A stretch of 64,000 nt of DNA, taken from positions 589,277 to 653,276 of the forward strand of contig NZ_LVWI01000001.1 in NCBI RefSeq assembly GCF_001909055.1, read 5' to 3'. A model generated the notes under the pieces. It did not search any database and had not been told where the DNA came from. It worked only from the letters and a program-made list of their open reading frames with translations. The stretch's first letter is position 1. The number at the start of each line of letters is the position of its first letter. Of this stretch, positions 9,912-18,760 are shown piece after piece. A program made the translations under genes and the position numbers. This DNA is from Paenibacillus helianthi. GTDB lineage: Bacteria; Bacillota; Bacilli; Paenibacillales; Paenibacillaceae.

Positions 9912-10622
9912 TTACTGAACCAGACCAACCCCGCTCTTTTTTTGTTTCAGCATCCTGGCGATCAGACTGCCTATATGAGCACCCGCTTCCACTGGAGGTG
10001 TCCCGCCTTGATGAATATTGGAGATGACCATCCGATCCGAATCAGTCATTCCGGCACACGGTCTATAACAGAGATAGGCACTCATCGAATGGGAGGTAAT
10101 CAGCCCCGGCCGTTCACCGATCAGGAGCACGATAGTCTCTGGATGGAGAATATCTCCAATGGTATTCATAATTCCCACCCGCCCATTCCTTACAAAAAAA
10201 GGAGTCCCTGCCTTCAGACCCTGCACCTGCAGCGAATCCAGGAGCGCTGGAATCAAATCACCCGCATTATGCTCAATGGCACCGGCACTGAGCCCGTCCG
10301 AGACCACAAGCTGCACTTGAGGGGAAGGAATACAACGCTGGATGAGCTGCTGTATGCTGTGATCCGGCAGGAGCCGGCCCAGATCCGGTCTCCTTAAATA
10401 TAGCTCTTGGTCGACCGCTCCGGAATCCACCATGAAGAGCCCCAGCTCTGCAAGCAGGTCGGTGCTAACGCTGCCGTACACTGAATCAACTGCAGCCGCA
10501 TGATCATATCGCAGCTTCAGCAGTTCACGGGTGGTCGGCCGCGTGCCCGCTCTGCCCGTGCCAATTCTGGCGGGCGTCGCCTGCTTCAGCTCCTGCATTC
10601 TGTCTTCATCGCGAAAGGGCAT
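9912..10622 (-). CDS. eutC: Ethanolamine ammonia-lyase small subunit
   Basis: Small subunit of adenosylcobalamin-dependent ethanolamine ammonia-lyase, which with EutB converts ethanolamine to acetaldehyde and ammonia. The 236 residues match the family through RIGTGRAGTRPTTRELLKLR near the N-terminus, VSDGLSAGAIEHN in the cobalamin-binding half and LIGERPGLITSHSMSAYL. It starts at an ATG preceded by AGGAGG at a 7-nt spacing and is the last gene of eutA-eutB-eutC, ending at a strong terminator. No shell proteins or aldehyde dehydrogenase follow, so the acetaldehyde must be handled by enzymes encoded elsewhere. Confidence 0.95.
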   Translation of the reverse strand: MPFRDEDRMQELKQATPARIGTGRAGTRPTTRELLKLRYDHAAAVDSVYGSVSTDLLAELGLFMVDSGAVDQELYLRRPDLGRLLPDHSIQQLIQRCIPSPQVQLVVSDGLSAGAIEHNAGDLIPALLDSLQVQGLKAGTPFFVRNGRVGIMNTIGDILHPETIVLLIGERPGLITSHSMSAYLCYRPCAGMTDSDRMVISNIHQGGTPPVEAGAHIGSLIARMLKQKKSGVGLVQ

Positions 10623-10675
10623 ATTTTTTCCTCCTGAACGTTTGGTTAGCTATACTTTTTTTGAGACCATTCCAC

Positions 10676-12031
10676 CTACATCAATCTCGTCGGGTCACCG
10701 GCAAGCGCGGTCAGCCGCCCGTCCTGCAGAATGCCCATGCTCTCTGCCCACGCCGCGAATTCAGCGCCGGGCTGCAAGCGCAGCAGTTCCCTGAGAGTAG
10801 CTATATCATGAAAGCTGGTTGACTGGTAATTCAACATACAGTCGTCCGCCATGGGCACCCCGATGATGAAATTCACCCCTGCGGCAGCCAGCAGGACAGC
10901 CAGATTATCCATATCATTCTGGTCTGCCCGCATATGGTTGGTGTAACAGACATCCACACCCATCGGCAGCCCCTGGATTTTACCCATGAAATGATCCTCC
11001 AGGCCTGCTCTTATCACCTGTTTGCTGTCATATAAATATTCCGGGCCTATGAACCCAACTACGGTATTCAGCATAAAGGGCTTGAAACGCTTCGCCAGCC
11101 CGTAGCAGCGGGACTCCAGCGTTACCTGGTCAATACCATGATGGGCCCCTGCAGACAGCTCGGAACCCTGGCCGGTTTCAAAATACCAGCGGTTCTCCCC
11201 CTTCGCCGTTCCCGACTCCTGAATCAGCTGATCAGCTTCCTCCAGCAGCCGCAGGTTAATGCCAAATGAATCATTGCCGCTCTGCGTACCCGCAAGACTC
11301 TGGAAGATCAGATCCGCTGGCGCGCCCTTTTCAATGGCTCTCATCTGGGTGGTGACATGGGCGAGCACACTATTTTGAGTCGGAATGTTCCAGCGATGGA
11401 TGACCTCCATCGTCTCATGGAACAGCCGGAGGATGTTGTCGGTTGTATCGATGACCGGATTAATCCCAATCACCGTATCCCCAACACCGTAGCTCAGCGC
11501 TTCATAGATTGAAGCCTTCATGCCTTTAGGATCATCTGTCGGATGGTTGGGCTGTGCCCGGCTCCCCAGTCTTCCTCTGCCCCCAAGAACCGTATTGCAG
11601 CGGGTGATAACCTCGCACTTGGCGGCGGCTTGAATCAGATCCAGGTTGGACATGAGCTTTGCAGCCGCTGCTACCATCTCACTGTTCAATCCTTTGCTGA
11701 TGTCCTGAACCCCGGCCGCGTCTTGGGACAGCAGCTGATCTCGAAGATCTCCCACCGTCCAGTGGCGAATGCGCTGATATCCCTGTTCATCTACGCCTTC
11801 TTCGATGACTCTTGAGATTTCATCCTCTTCTGGAGGGAGCATAGGGTGGCTGCGGATATCGGCCAGTGTCAGATCCGCAAGCAGCAGCTTGGCCGCTATC
11901 CGTTCTTTGGCATGCTCCGCTCCAAGTCCAGCCAGTATATCCCCTGACCTCTCCTCATTGGCTGCAGCGAACAGCTGCTTCAAATCGCGGAAGCCATAGC
12001 TCTCCCCTTGTAGCGAGATCGTCAATTTCAT
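10676..12031 (-). CDS. eutB: Ethanolamine ammonia-lyase large subunit
   Basis: Catalytic large subunit of ethanolamine ammonia-lyase, a TIM-barrel adenosylcobalamin enzyme, about 451 residues and full length. Recognisable blocks are KLMSNLDL, GRLGSRAQPNHPTDDPKG, INPVIDTTDNI, LAGTQSGNDSFGINL, FETGQGSELSAGAHHG and CYTNHMRADQND. A TTG at 12040 is also open, but the ATG at 12031 has the better spacing from AAAGGG. It sits 30 bp after eutA and 53 bp before eutC, so the three are one operon encoding the enzyme and its reactivase. Confidence 0.95.
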   Translation of the reverse strand: MKLTISLQGESYGFRDLKQLFAAANEERSGDILAGLGAEHAKERIAAKLLLADLTLADIRSHPMLPPEEDEISRVIEEGVDEQGYQRIRHWTVGDLRDQLLSQDAAGVQDISKGLNSEMVAAAAKLMSNLDLIQAAAKCEVITRCNTVLGGRGRLGSRAQPNHPTDDPKGMKASIYEALSYGVGDTVIGINPVIDTTDNILRLFHETMEVIHRWNIPTQNSVLAHVTTQMRAIEKGAPADLIFQSLAGTQSGNDSFGINLRLLEEADQLIQESGTAKGENRWYFETGQGSELSAGAHHGIDQVTLESRCYGLAKRFKPFMLNTVVGFIGPEYLYDSKQVIRAGLEDHFMGKIQGLPMGVDVCYTNHMRADQNDMDNLAVLLAAAGVNFIIGVPMADDCMLNYQSTSFHDIATLRELLRLQPGAEFAAWAESMGILQDGRLTALAGDPTRLM

Positions 12032-12061
12032 CGGCTTCAATCCCTTTCTTTGTTTTTTCCC

Positions 12062-13528
12062 TCATGAATGAAAAACAAGGGTTTTTACAGCTAGCGGAAT
12101 ATATCCTTCACCTACAGGCTCACCGATGTCCACATAATCCCCATGCCGGGCCGCAACCTGATCCAGGCATACACAAGGCAGGTTCCCGCCCGTTATCAGA
12201 TGGATACAATTCCCCAGCGCTTTTGCGATATCATTCTCACAAATGATAACAGCCATTTCCAGCTGATAATGAAGAGCCGAGGCAGCTGCAGCTTCGGCAA
12301 TCCGGCGGATCATCGGATAGGTGCAGACAGAGAGATGCGGAACAATTACTGCGAACTTGCACGCCTCTGTTCCTGCACCCCCATATTTTTGTTTCCCTTC
12401 CGCAAAAGCTTCTTTTACTCCGAGCTCTATCGCGGTTAGCTCTTCACCAAGCTGGTCATGCCATGTCACACGCACCAGAGGTAGGTTCCTCAGCGGGAGC
12501 AGCATCCGATCCGCGAACACGGTTGAGCCGCTTAGCATTGCCGTGTGGACTCCAGCCCCTATAACGGTAGCCCGTTGCGCTTCTGGCGCAGCCTGTAGTT
12601 TTACAGGATAACGGATTCCGGCGATACGCAAAGCCGAGGCCAGCAGCGGTCCGATATCTCCGAATCTGGCGGCTTCAGCGAGGTTTGGCGGTGACTCCTG
12701 CTCCATAAGCGCACCTACACCACCGGATATCCAGATCTCAGCAATCTCTGTTTCAGCGCGTACCTTTCTGCTGTCAGGATTTCCGTAGATGAGTGGATAT
12801 TTGCTCCAGTCCACAGTCTCTTGAATCCCCTCCAGCAGCATTTCGCTCCATCGCTCAGCAAGTTGCCGGAGCCGGCCAATCTCAGCCACCTCTCCCTCCT
12901 GTAGCATCTTGAAACCCGCAGCCTTCAGCCATTGCAGGACAGAAGGGGAAATCCGTGTGATGCTCCCGTCCCTTTCCAGCATGATCAAACGGCCCCCGAT
13001 ATGGAAATTGAGCGTTCGAATACAGCTCCCGCCTTCGAAAAAAGCAGCATTGGCTGTCCCGCCACCGATATCCACATTGACTACCTGTCCCTTTACGTGC
13101 AGGGAACGGGCTTCTGCCCCAGATCCCCTGCCTGCCAGCACAGCTTCCAAATCCCCGCCCGCCTGTGCAACAACGAATTCTCCTGCACTTGCAGCAAGGC
13201 TATGCAATACCACATCCGCCTGCTGCTTAAACGCTGTTTCCCCGGTAATGATAACAGCACCCGTATGAATATCATCAGGCAAAAGACCTGCATTGCTATA
13301 CTCGCTGGCTAGAATCCGCTCTAATTGCCCAAGATCTATCTGCGAATCTCCAATCAGCGGTGTTCGATGCATCCGGCTTTCATAGAACACATTTCGTTCG
13401 GTAATATGAAACTGCGGAAGGCTGGACAAGCCGGATTGCCGCTCTATTTTCAAACGGCTGAACACACATTTTGTCGTACTGGTTCCAATGTCAATGCCTG
13501 CGCTTGTGAGCCATTCTTCATTCTGCAT
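12062..13528 (-). CDS. eutA: Ethanolamine ammonia-lyase reactivating factor
   Basis: ASKHA-fold ATPase that reactivates ethanolamine ammonia-lyase by exchanging damaged cobalamin for intact cofactor. The 488-residue product opens with AGIDIGTSTTK, the phosphate-1 loop of this fold, has NVDIGGGTANAAFF as the second nucleotide-binding loop, and TVIGAGVHTA near residue 325. It is the first gene of the operon. The 120-bp leader holds a terminator belonging to ylbG; I see neither a cobalamin riboswitch nor the paired hairpins typical of EutV antitermination, so regulation is unclear from the sequence. Confidence 0.92.
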   Translation of the reverse strand: MQNEEWLTSAGIDIGTSTTKCVFSRLKIERQSGLSSLPQFHITERNVFYESRMHRTPLIGDSQIDLGQLERILASEYSNAGLLPDDIHTGAVIITGETAFKQQADVVLHSLAASAGEFVVAQAGGDLEAVLAGRGSGAEARSLHVKGQVVNVDIGGGTANAAFFEGGSCIRTLNFHIGGRLIMLERDGSITRISPSVLQWLKAAGFKMLQEGEVAEIGRLRQLAERWSEMLLEGIQETVDWSKYPLIYGNPDSRKVRAETEIAEIWISGGVGALMEQESPPNLAEAARFGDIGPLLASALRIAGIRYPVKLQAAPEAQRATVIGAGVHTAMLSGSTVFADRMLLPLRNLPLVRVTWHDQLGEELTAIELGVKEAFAEGKQKYGGAGTEACKFAVIVPHLSVCTYPMIRRIAEAAAASALHYQLEMAVIICENDIAKALGNCIHLITGGNLPCVCLDQVAARHGDYVDIGEPVGEGYIPLAVKTLVFHS

Positions 13529-13602
13529 GTTCCTTGGGTTCTCCCTCCTGCTTCATATCCCTCTCTGACTTTCAGATCTACCTGTTCCTATGTAAATTAT
13601 GC

Positions 13603-13631
13603 AAAAAAGCAGATGCCGCCCTGGCACCTGC
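13603..13631 (-). terminator. Terminator between ylbG and eutA
   Basis: A 9-bp stem (one G-T pair) with a 5-nt loop is followed by six T residues on the minus strand. It separates the ylbF-ylbG unit from the eut operon. Confidence 0.75.
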
Positions 13632-13651
13632 TCATTCTCAAAGATCAGAAC

Positions 13652-13915
13652 CTACAATCCATAATAACGGGTCTTGTCCGGTCCGTTGCTGGTATATTCT
13701 GTCTTCAGTTCATTTCGGTAGGATCTTTCAATCTTGCGCACGTAGGAGAGTCTGCGGACGTTCTTCATGACTTCCTCGGCTCGTTCCGCGTTCACATACA
13801 TCACGGCGTAATGCATCTTCCTGGATACATAATGCAAAGTCCCGTATTTCTCCAGATTCCGTGCCGCCTTAACGTCACTAACCCATACAATATATCCTGT
13901 TCGTTCCGCAAACAT
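13652..13915 (-). CDS. ylbG: YlbG family protein (DUF2129)
   Basis: Small conserved cytoplasmic protein of 87 residues whose length and sequence (TGYIVWVSDVKAARNLEKYG, YAVMYVNAE, RKIERSYRNEL) fit the YlbG/DUF2129 family, a small alpha/beta protein of unknown biochemical role. It follows ylbF by 43 bp, as in B. subtilis, where ylbF and ylbG are neighbours. A terminator after its stop ends the unit. Confidence 0.88.
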   Translation of the reverse strand: MFAERTGYIVWVSDVKAARNLEKYGTLHYVSRKMHYAVMYVNAERAEEVMKNVRRLSYVRKIERSYRNELKTEYTSNGPDKTRYYGL

Positions 13916-13958
13916 CAGCTATTCGCCTCACTTTCTGTTCCCCTGATCAGAAGCCTAT

Positions 13959-14399
13959 CTATCCGCAGGAGCAGCTGCCGCCGCTGCCGCATCCTCCGCC
14001 TTTGGGAGACGGGTCATTGCTTGGAACCTTAATGCTCTCCGATACCGAATAAGCAATGGTTTCTGACATGGAATGAAGCATATCATCAAGGTTTTTCTCT
14101 GCCTGCTTGAAGCGGGCAACCTCTTCGAACTGCTCAAGCTCCTGCTCTACCGCTGTAACCTCATCCTTGGCTGAATGATAGTTAGGATGAAAATGTCCAA
14201 ACCGCTGTGTCTCCTCAAACAGCTCCTTCTTCCCTTGCAGCCGCTTGACCATGGCCTGGATTTCCGGGCTGGCATCCACCCGTCCTTTCCAGTATAAGTA
14301 ATCCGACACTTCGGCGGATTGATTAATCATATCACCTAATTCATAGGCGTATGTCAGCACTTCGGCCATATCGACCGTATTCAATTCCGCTACGCTCAT
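13959..14399 (-). CDS. ylbF: YlbF/RicF, RNase Y specificity factor
   Basis: Subunit of the Y-complex (YlbF-YmcA-YaaT), which in B. subtilis redirects RNase Y to mature operon mRNAs and promotes competence, sporulation and biofilm formation. The 146-residue protein is helical with a VQ/RFG-like core (ETQRFGHFHPNY). It ends in a glycine-cysteine tail, GGGCGSGGSCSCG; cysteines of this complex hold Fe-S clusters in B. subtilis. A TTG start at 14408 is open, but the ATG at 14399 is preferred by codon, although neither has a strong Shine-Dalgarno sequence. It lies 43 bp upstream of ylbG. Confidence 0.88.
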   Translation of the reverse strand: MSVAELNTVDMAEVLTYAYELGDMINQSAEVSDYLYWKGRVDASPEIQAMVKRLQGKKELFEETQRFGHFHPNYHSAKDEVTAVEQELEQFEEVARFKQAEKNLDDMLHSMSETIAYSVSESIKVPSNDPSPKGGGCGSGGSCSCG

Positions 14400-14472
14400 G
14401 AACTTCAACTCGTTTCTGCGTTAATGTTCTACTGCATACCGTAGACTCTCCTATCATACCATACCCGCTAGC

Positions 14473-16431
14473 CTAAGCAGAAGAGGAATTTCTCCGCAAT
14501 TTGGGAATGATGAGCTGCATTTCCTGCCAATCGTCCGCGCCCAGCCGCATCTCCTCCACACTATCCGAATCCACGGAAAGCAGCACACCTTTTACTTCCC
14601 AAGGATTGCGGCTGATCCGTACAGGGATAAATTCACAGTCTTGTCCCTTATGGGTCAAACGGACCTTAATCCCCCATTCCAAAGCCTGCTCCATTACTTT
14701 TTGGGCAGTCGTAACATGATACTTGCGCCATTGCTTCATCCACATTTGCGGAACAGACTCGAGACCAGTAAGTATCGCCTCCTCTGCGGCATGCGGATTG
14801 AAAGGTACTCTTGGCAGTTCCGGGGCGCTTACAAGCAGACCGCGTTCTGTACCATCGACGGAAAAGACAGCTGCAGAAGACAGGTTCTCCCTACTCCCGC
14901 TGACTAACGGCCAATCCTTCCCGGGCTTTTCTTCCTGTCCTGCTATCCTCTTGGCTGGAGCCATTCCTGCTGCTCCCAATTCCTTTCGTACTAGCTCGAT
15001 ATCTTCCGCACGGACGATAAAATGCAATGGCCCTAAGCGGGACAGAATTCCAGCCACACGGGGATGGGCAGCGATATCATTTCCGTCTGCCTCGGAACGG
15101 CAAGACAGCAGGATTACCTCTGAGAGCTCTGTTCTGCCGATTCCTTTGCCCCACTGCACCAAAGACTGCTCCACCTGGTCCGGCAGTCCGCCCTTTGCAT
15201 GCTTTGCCAGCCAGCTAATCACATTTTGCGGTGACAGCCCCTGCTCTGCTGCAGATTCCAGCTTGTTCCGGGTCAGCCGGTAGCTCCATAGATCATCACT
15301 ATGCAGTAGTTCTGCACAAGCTGCGAGCATCCAGCGCTGATTGTAAGGACTCTCTGGAGGAAGCAGCACCTCAAAATCCGGTTGCACAATGAATCCGGGA
15401 GACGCGGAAACCGGCCGTTTTCCAGCTTGCTGCACTAAGGCCTCCTGATCCCTTTTTTTCTCAGCTCCGATCTCTTGTGCTGGAATGCCGCTGCTGGGGC
15501 TGGAGAACGAAGCAGGCTCGCCCGGATGGATCTCTGGTCTGACCGCTGTCCAGCGGAAACAAGCTGATCCGTCATCCAGACTTCCCAGCTCACACCAGCC
15601 GAATCCGGCCAGCGCTCTGAGCCAATTCCGTGCAGAAGCCTCCAGCGTTTCCATGGATTGTCCAAGGGCCAGTCCCATTTCAGACATCCAGACCAGAATA
15701 TCCCGGATCATAAACCACTGGCCTGAATAATACCCGGATGAGGAAATGATATAGCGGAAATGCTGCTCTGCAGGCCCCAGAAGGCCGTAACGGTTCAATA
15801 TCACTCCGTACAGCAGATTCGACATCTGTATGCCTGAAAGTTGCAGCCAGTTTTCCAGCATACCTGTGTCCAGAAGATACGCCGAATCTGTGCGGCGGAC
15901 AAGCCCCAGGCATAGCAGGAGATCGAGCATAACCATGACCGGAAGCGGGAACGGATACAACGCTAGCTGATCCGGCGGGAACAGCCCCTTCAACTGTTCC
16001 TCCGGCAGAGTAAGCGTGGCGGCCAGACGACTGATATTTTTTTTATGGATGGCTCCTTTGGCAGTAACCGGAAGCCCTTCACTGGCGATGAACACCAGCG
16101 TTCGAAACAATTGTCCAGCGAGCTCCGGTCCGGCCTCCGCTTCAATTACCGCCACCCTTCCTGCTGCCCGGACAGGTGAACCGGGAAACAGCTTCTGTAG
16201 AAAAAAAGGGAGGTACTGACCGGAAATTTGATACAGCCGCTCCCCCCATAATTTCTGCCGAAGCTCCAGCACACCCGCCTCCCGCAGCTCCATAAGAGCC
16301 AGATGCAGTTCTACCCGGCACAGTGACACTGGAGACAATTGCTCTGCCTGAGCTTCTGTAAACCGTTGCGCGGCGTAGTTTCTGATGATTTGGTGGAGCA
16401 CCAGTAATGCTTCCCTAGATAACCCCATCAT
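14473..16431 (-). CDS. Helicase-associated protein, partner of the XPB-like helicase
   Basis: A 652-residue protein without Walker motifs. The first 330 residues look like tandem winged-helix segments. The second half begins GFIVQPDFEVLLPPESPYN (about residue 345), which matches the domain found next to or fused with XPB/Ssl2-type helicases in actinobacteria and Paenibacillaceae (annotated as helicase C-terminal XPB domain). A Pro/Ser-rich linker lies near 310-340. Its ATG overlaps the helicase stop by 4 bp (ATGA), so the two are translationally coupled and probably act together in DNA repair or processing. The exact role is unknown. Confidence 0.75.
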   Translation of the reverse strand: MMGLSREALLVLHQIIRNYAAQRFTEAQAEQLSPVSLCRVELHLALMELREAGVLELRQKLWGERLYQISGQYLPFFLQKLFPGSPVRAAGRVAVIEAEAGPELAGQLFRTLVFIASEGLPVTAKGAIHKKNISRLAATLTLPEEQLKGLFPPDQLALYPFPLPVMVMLDLLLCLGLVRRTDSAYLLDTGMLENWLQLSGIQMSNLLYGVILNRYGLLGPAEQHFRYIISSSGYYSGQWFMIRDILVWMSEMGLALGQSMETLEASARNWLRALAGFGWCELGSLDDGSACFRWTAVRPEIHPGEPASFSSPSSGIPAQEIGAEKKRDQEALVQQAGKRPVSASPGFIVQPDFEVLLPPESPYNQRWMLAACAELLHSDDLWSYRLTRNKLESAAEQGLSPQNVISWLAKHAKGGLPDQVEQSLVQWGKGIGRTELSEVILLSCRSEADGNDIAAHPRVAGILSRLGPLHFIVRAEDIELVRKELGAAGMAPAKRIAGQEEKPGKDWPLVSGSRENLSSAAVFSVDGTERGLLVSAPELPRVPFNPHAAEEAILTGLESVPQMWMKQWRKYHVTTAQKVMEQALEWGIKVRLTHKGQDCEFIPVRISRNPWEVKGVLLSVDSDSVEEMRLGADDWQEMQLIIPKLRRNSSSA

Positions 16432-18128
16432 AGGATGATCTCCTCCTGCTGCTCCGTCTGGACAGCATACTCATAGCCCTGCTCGGTCAGAAACAGACGG
16501 CGGCGCAAAGCAAAATCCTGTTCCCTGCTGTCTCCCGACACAAGTGTATAAAAGTAGGCCTTGTTCTCACCCGGCTTCGGCCGCAAAATACGCCCCAGGC
16601 GCTGGGCCTCCTCCTGCCGGGAACCGTAGGCACCGGATACCTCAATGCCCACCGAAGCATCCGGAAGATTCACGGCAAAGTTCGCTACCTTGGATACAAC
16701 CAGAAGCCGCAGTCTTCCCTCTCTAAAAGCAGAATACAACTCGCCCCGCTCGCGCTGAGGCGTTTTCCCAGTAATCAACGGCGCTTCCAGGCTTTCCGCC
16801 AAGTTCTTAAGCTGGTCCAGGTATTGCCCGATGACCAGCACGGGTTCATTAGGATGTGTGCTAACAATCCTCGCCACAGCCGCAATCTTCGCCGGATTGC
16901 CTGCAGCGATCCGGAACTTCTCTCTTTCTCCGGCATACAGATACTTGAGCCTTAACTCATCAGGCATAGGCACAACGACTTCTATGCAGTCTACAGCCGC
17001 TATCCATCCCTGCTTCTCCAGCACCTTCCAGGGAATTTCATAGCATTTAGGGCCGATAAGAGAAAATACATCCGTTTCACGCCCATCCTCCCTGACTAAT
17101 GTTGCGGTCAGTCCAAGCCGCCTGGTGGCCTGGATATCTGCTGTAGCTCTGAACACCGGAGCCGGAAGCAGGTGCACTTCGTCGTAAATAATCAGTCCCC
17201 AATTCCGCTGCGTAAACAGATTCATATGAACAAAAGATCCTCCTTTGGATCGCCGGTGCGTCATCATTTGATATGTCGTCACCGTAACCGGCCGGACCTC
17301 TCTTTTCACGCCGCTATATTCGCCTACAGATTCTTCATCCAGACCGGTTCTCGTCAGCAGCTCTTCCCGCCACTGCGTCACTGAGGTAGCGCTTGAAGTG
17401 AGAATCAGTGTCTCGCATTGGAGACTCTCCAGCACCGCCAGACCCACAATCGTCTTACCTGCACCGCAGGGCAGAACAACAACACCGCTCCCGCCCATTC
17501 CCTCGAACCTGCGGACCGCTGCGTCCTGATAGTCACGCAGACCAAAAGCATCCCAAACGGCAGCCGTTCCACTCCCGGCAGATTCCTTCCATGGCACATG
17601 TAGTGCCTGACCGTCCCGATATCCTGCATAATCAAGAACCGGGAACCCCATCCTCGTCAGTTCCTGCTTCAGCAGACCCCGTTGTTCTGCCGGACATTGG
17701 TATTCCAATGGAGCCGTTCTTACCAGACCGACCTCAACCAAGCTTGCTTGTTCTGCCAATTCGTCTAATAGCCCAGGGGTGTCAGCGCGCAGGATCATCA
17801 GCGAAAGATCGGCCGAATCAGCATAGAGTTGCAGTCTTCCGTAACGGGATACCAGAAGTTTGACTTCTTCCTCCAGGCCTGCGGGAATCCCCGAGCGCGA
17901 TAGCAGGCTCAGACTCTGTATTATTTCTTCCGCAGTCTTGCCTGCAGCCGCCGCATTCCAAAGTGACAAAGGGGTAACCCGGTAAGTGTGATAGGCAGGG
18001 AGACTCTTCACAAGCTCGCAATAATCGGCCAAGTCCATTCTTGCCGCCTCAAAACCGGGATGTCCGCATTCCAGCAGCAGGGTCCGGTCCTTACGGACAA
18101 TGCACGCTCCTATTCCGCTTCCTTTCAT
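16428..18128 (-). CDS. XPB/Ssl2-like superfamily 2 DNA helicase
   Basis: SF2 DNA helicase of about 566 residues related to eukaryotic and archaeal XPB, which unwinds DNA during repair. Visible features are Walker A LPCGAGKT near residue 225, the DEVH box (IIYDEVHLLP) near 312, LGLTATLVRED near 338, and motif VI QRLGRILRPK near 520. The N-terminal 150 residues are the helicase-associated domain. An open GTG/ATG region extends 32 codons upstream, but the ATG at 18128 has GGAGGG at a 7-nt spacing. It overlaps the downstream helicase-associated gene by 4 bp. Neither gene has a nuclease domain, and the pair follows the ylbF unit only by location. Confidence 0.88.
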   Translation of the reverse strand: MKGSGIGACIVRKDRTLLLECGHPGFEAARMDLADYCELVKSLPAYHTYRVTPLSLWNAAAAGKTAEEIIQSLSLLSRSGIPAGLEEEVKLLVSRYGRLQLYADSADLSLMILRADTPGLLDELAEQASLVEVGLVRTAPLEYQCPAEQRGLLKQELTRMGFPVLDYAGYRDGQALHVPWKESAGSGTAAVWDAFGLRDYQDAAVRRFEGMGGSGVVVLPCGAGKTIVGLAVLESLQCETLILTSSATSVTQWREELLTRTGLDEESVGEYSGVKREVRPVTVTTYQMMTHRRSKGGSFVHMNLFTQRNWGLIIYDEVHLLPAPVFRATADIQATRRLGLTATLVREDGRETDVFSLIGPKCYEIPWKVLEKQGWIAAVDCIEVVVPMPDELRLKYLYAGEREKFRIAAGNPAKIAAVARIVSTHPNEPVLVIGQYLDQLKNLAESLEAPLITGKTPQRERGELYSAFREGRLRLLVVSKVANFAVNLPDASVGIEVSGAYGSRQEEAQRLGRILRPKPGENKAYFYTLVSGDSREQDFALRRRLFLTEQGYEYAVQTEQQEEIIL

Positions 18129-18251
18129 CCAAAACCCTCCAATACGAATCTGGCTATGGTCTCCCGGGACTATGTATCTTTTGAAATAAGAAGGTAGCAG
18201 GAAAAAGCCCACCCCCGTAAACAACGGACATGAGCTTCCCCTAATGCTTAT

Positions 18252-18683
18252 CTAATGCAGATGCTGCTGCGAAATGTCAGTCAGGGCATCAGCTGCTTCA
18301 TCAGCGAAAATGTTCTTCACTGCCAAATCGCCCAGCGATACAATCCCGATCAGCTTTTTCCCGTTCACTACCGGTATGCGCCGGATCTGCTTGGAAGCCA
18401 TCAGATCGGCTGCTTCGTCCACAGAGGTCGATTCAGAAACAGCTGTGATCCCTTTGGTCATTACCGTTTCCACGGAAGTTGAACCAGAATGCTTCTGTGC
18501 ATAACCACGGATGACCAAGTCCCGGTCCGTAATGATACCAATCAAGGTTTCTCGATCCGTTGAATCAACAACGGGGATTACACCTGTATCAGCATCTCTC
18601 ATTTTCACGGCAACCTCATAGATATTGTCCTGCAGTGTCACACACACAGGATGCGTTGTCATCACTTCTTTGACTGTCTTCAA
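18252..18683 (-). CDS. CBS-domain protein
   Basis: A 143-residue protein made almost entirely of two CBS motifs (about 7-60 and 72-125), each with the GIITDRD or GIVSLGD turn. Stand-alone CBS pairs bind adenosine nucleotides and act as energy or ligand sensors; a partner is not visible here. The start is a TTG with AGGAGGG at an 8-nt spacing. It resembles B. subtilis YhcV in size and layout. It lies 123 bp downstream of the divergently placed region of the helicase gene's start, in the same direction. Confidence 0.82.
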   Translation of the reverse strand: MKTVKEVMTTHPVCVTLQDNIYEVAVKMRDADTGVIPVVDSTDRETLIGIITDRDLVIRGYAQKHSGSTSVETVMTKGITAVSESTSVDEAADLMASKQIRRIPVVNGKKLIGIVSLGDLAVKNIFADEAADALTDISQQHLH

Positions 18684-18760
18684 GATTGAACCCTCCTATC
18701 ATGTTGTCCATGTTCTTCGGAAGTAGGGTCCCCTTAAACTGTAAATTTATGCACCATTAT

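Noticed and set aside
10531..12246. Several open frames on the plus strand across eutB and eutA
   Set aside because: They overlap well-supported eut genes on the other strand and show no recognisable protein sequence.
13529..13651. Cobalamin riboswitch or EutV antiterminator before eutA
   Set aside because: The gap is about 120 bp and mainly occupied by the ylbG terminator. No B12-box or pair of dyads with the EutV motif is visible.
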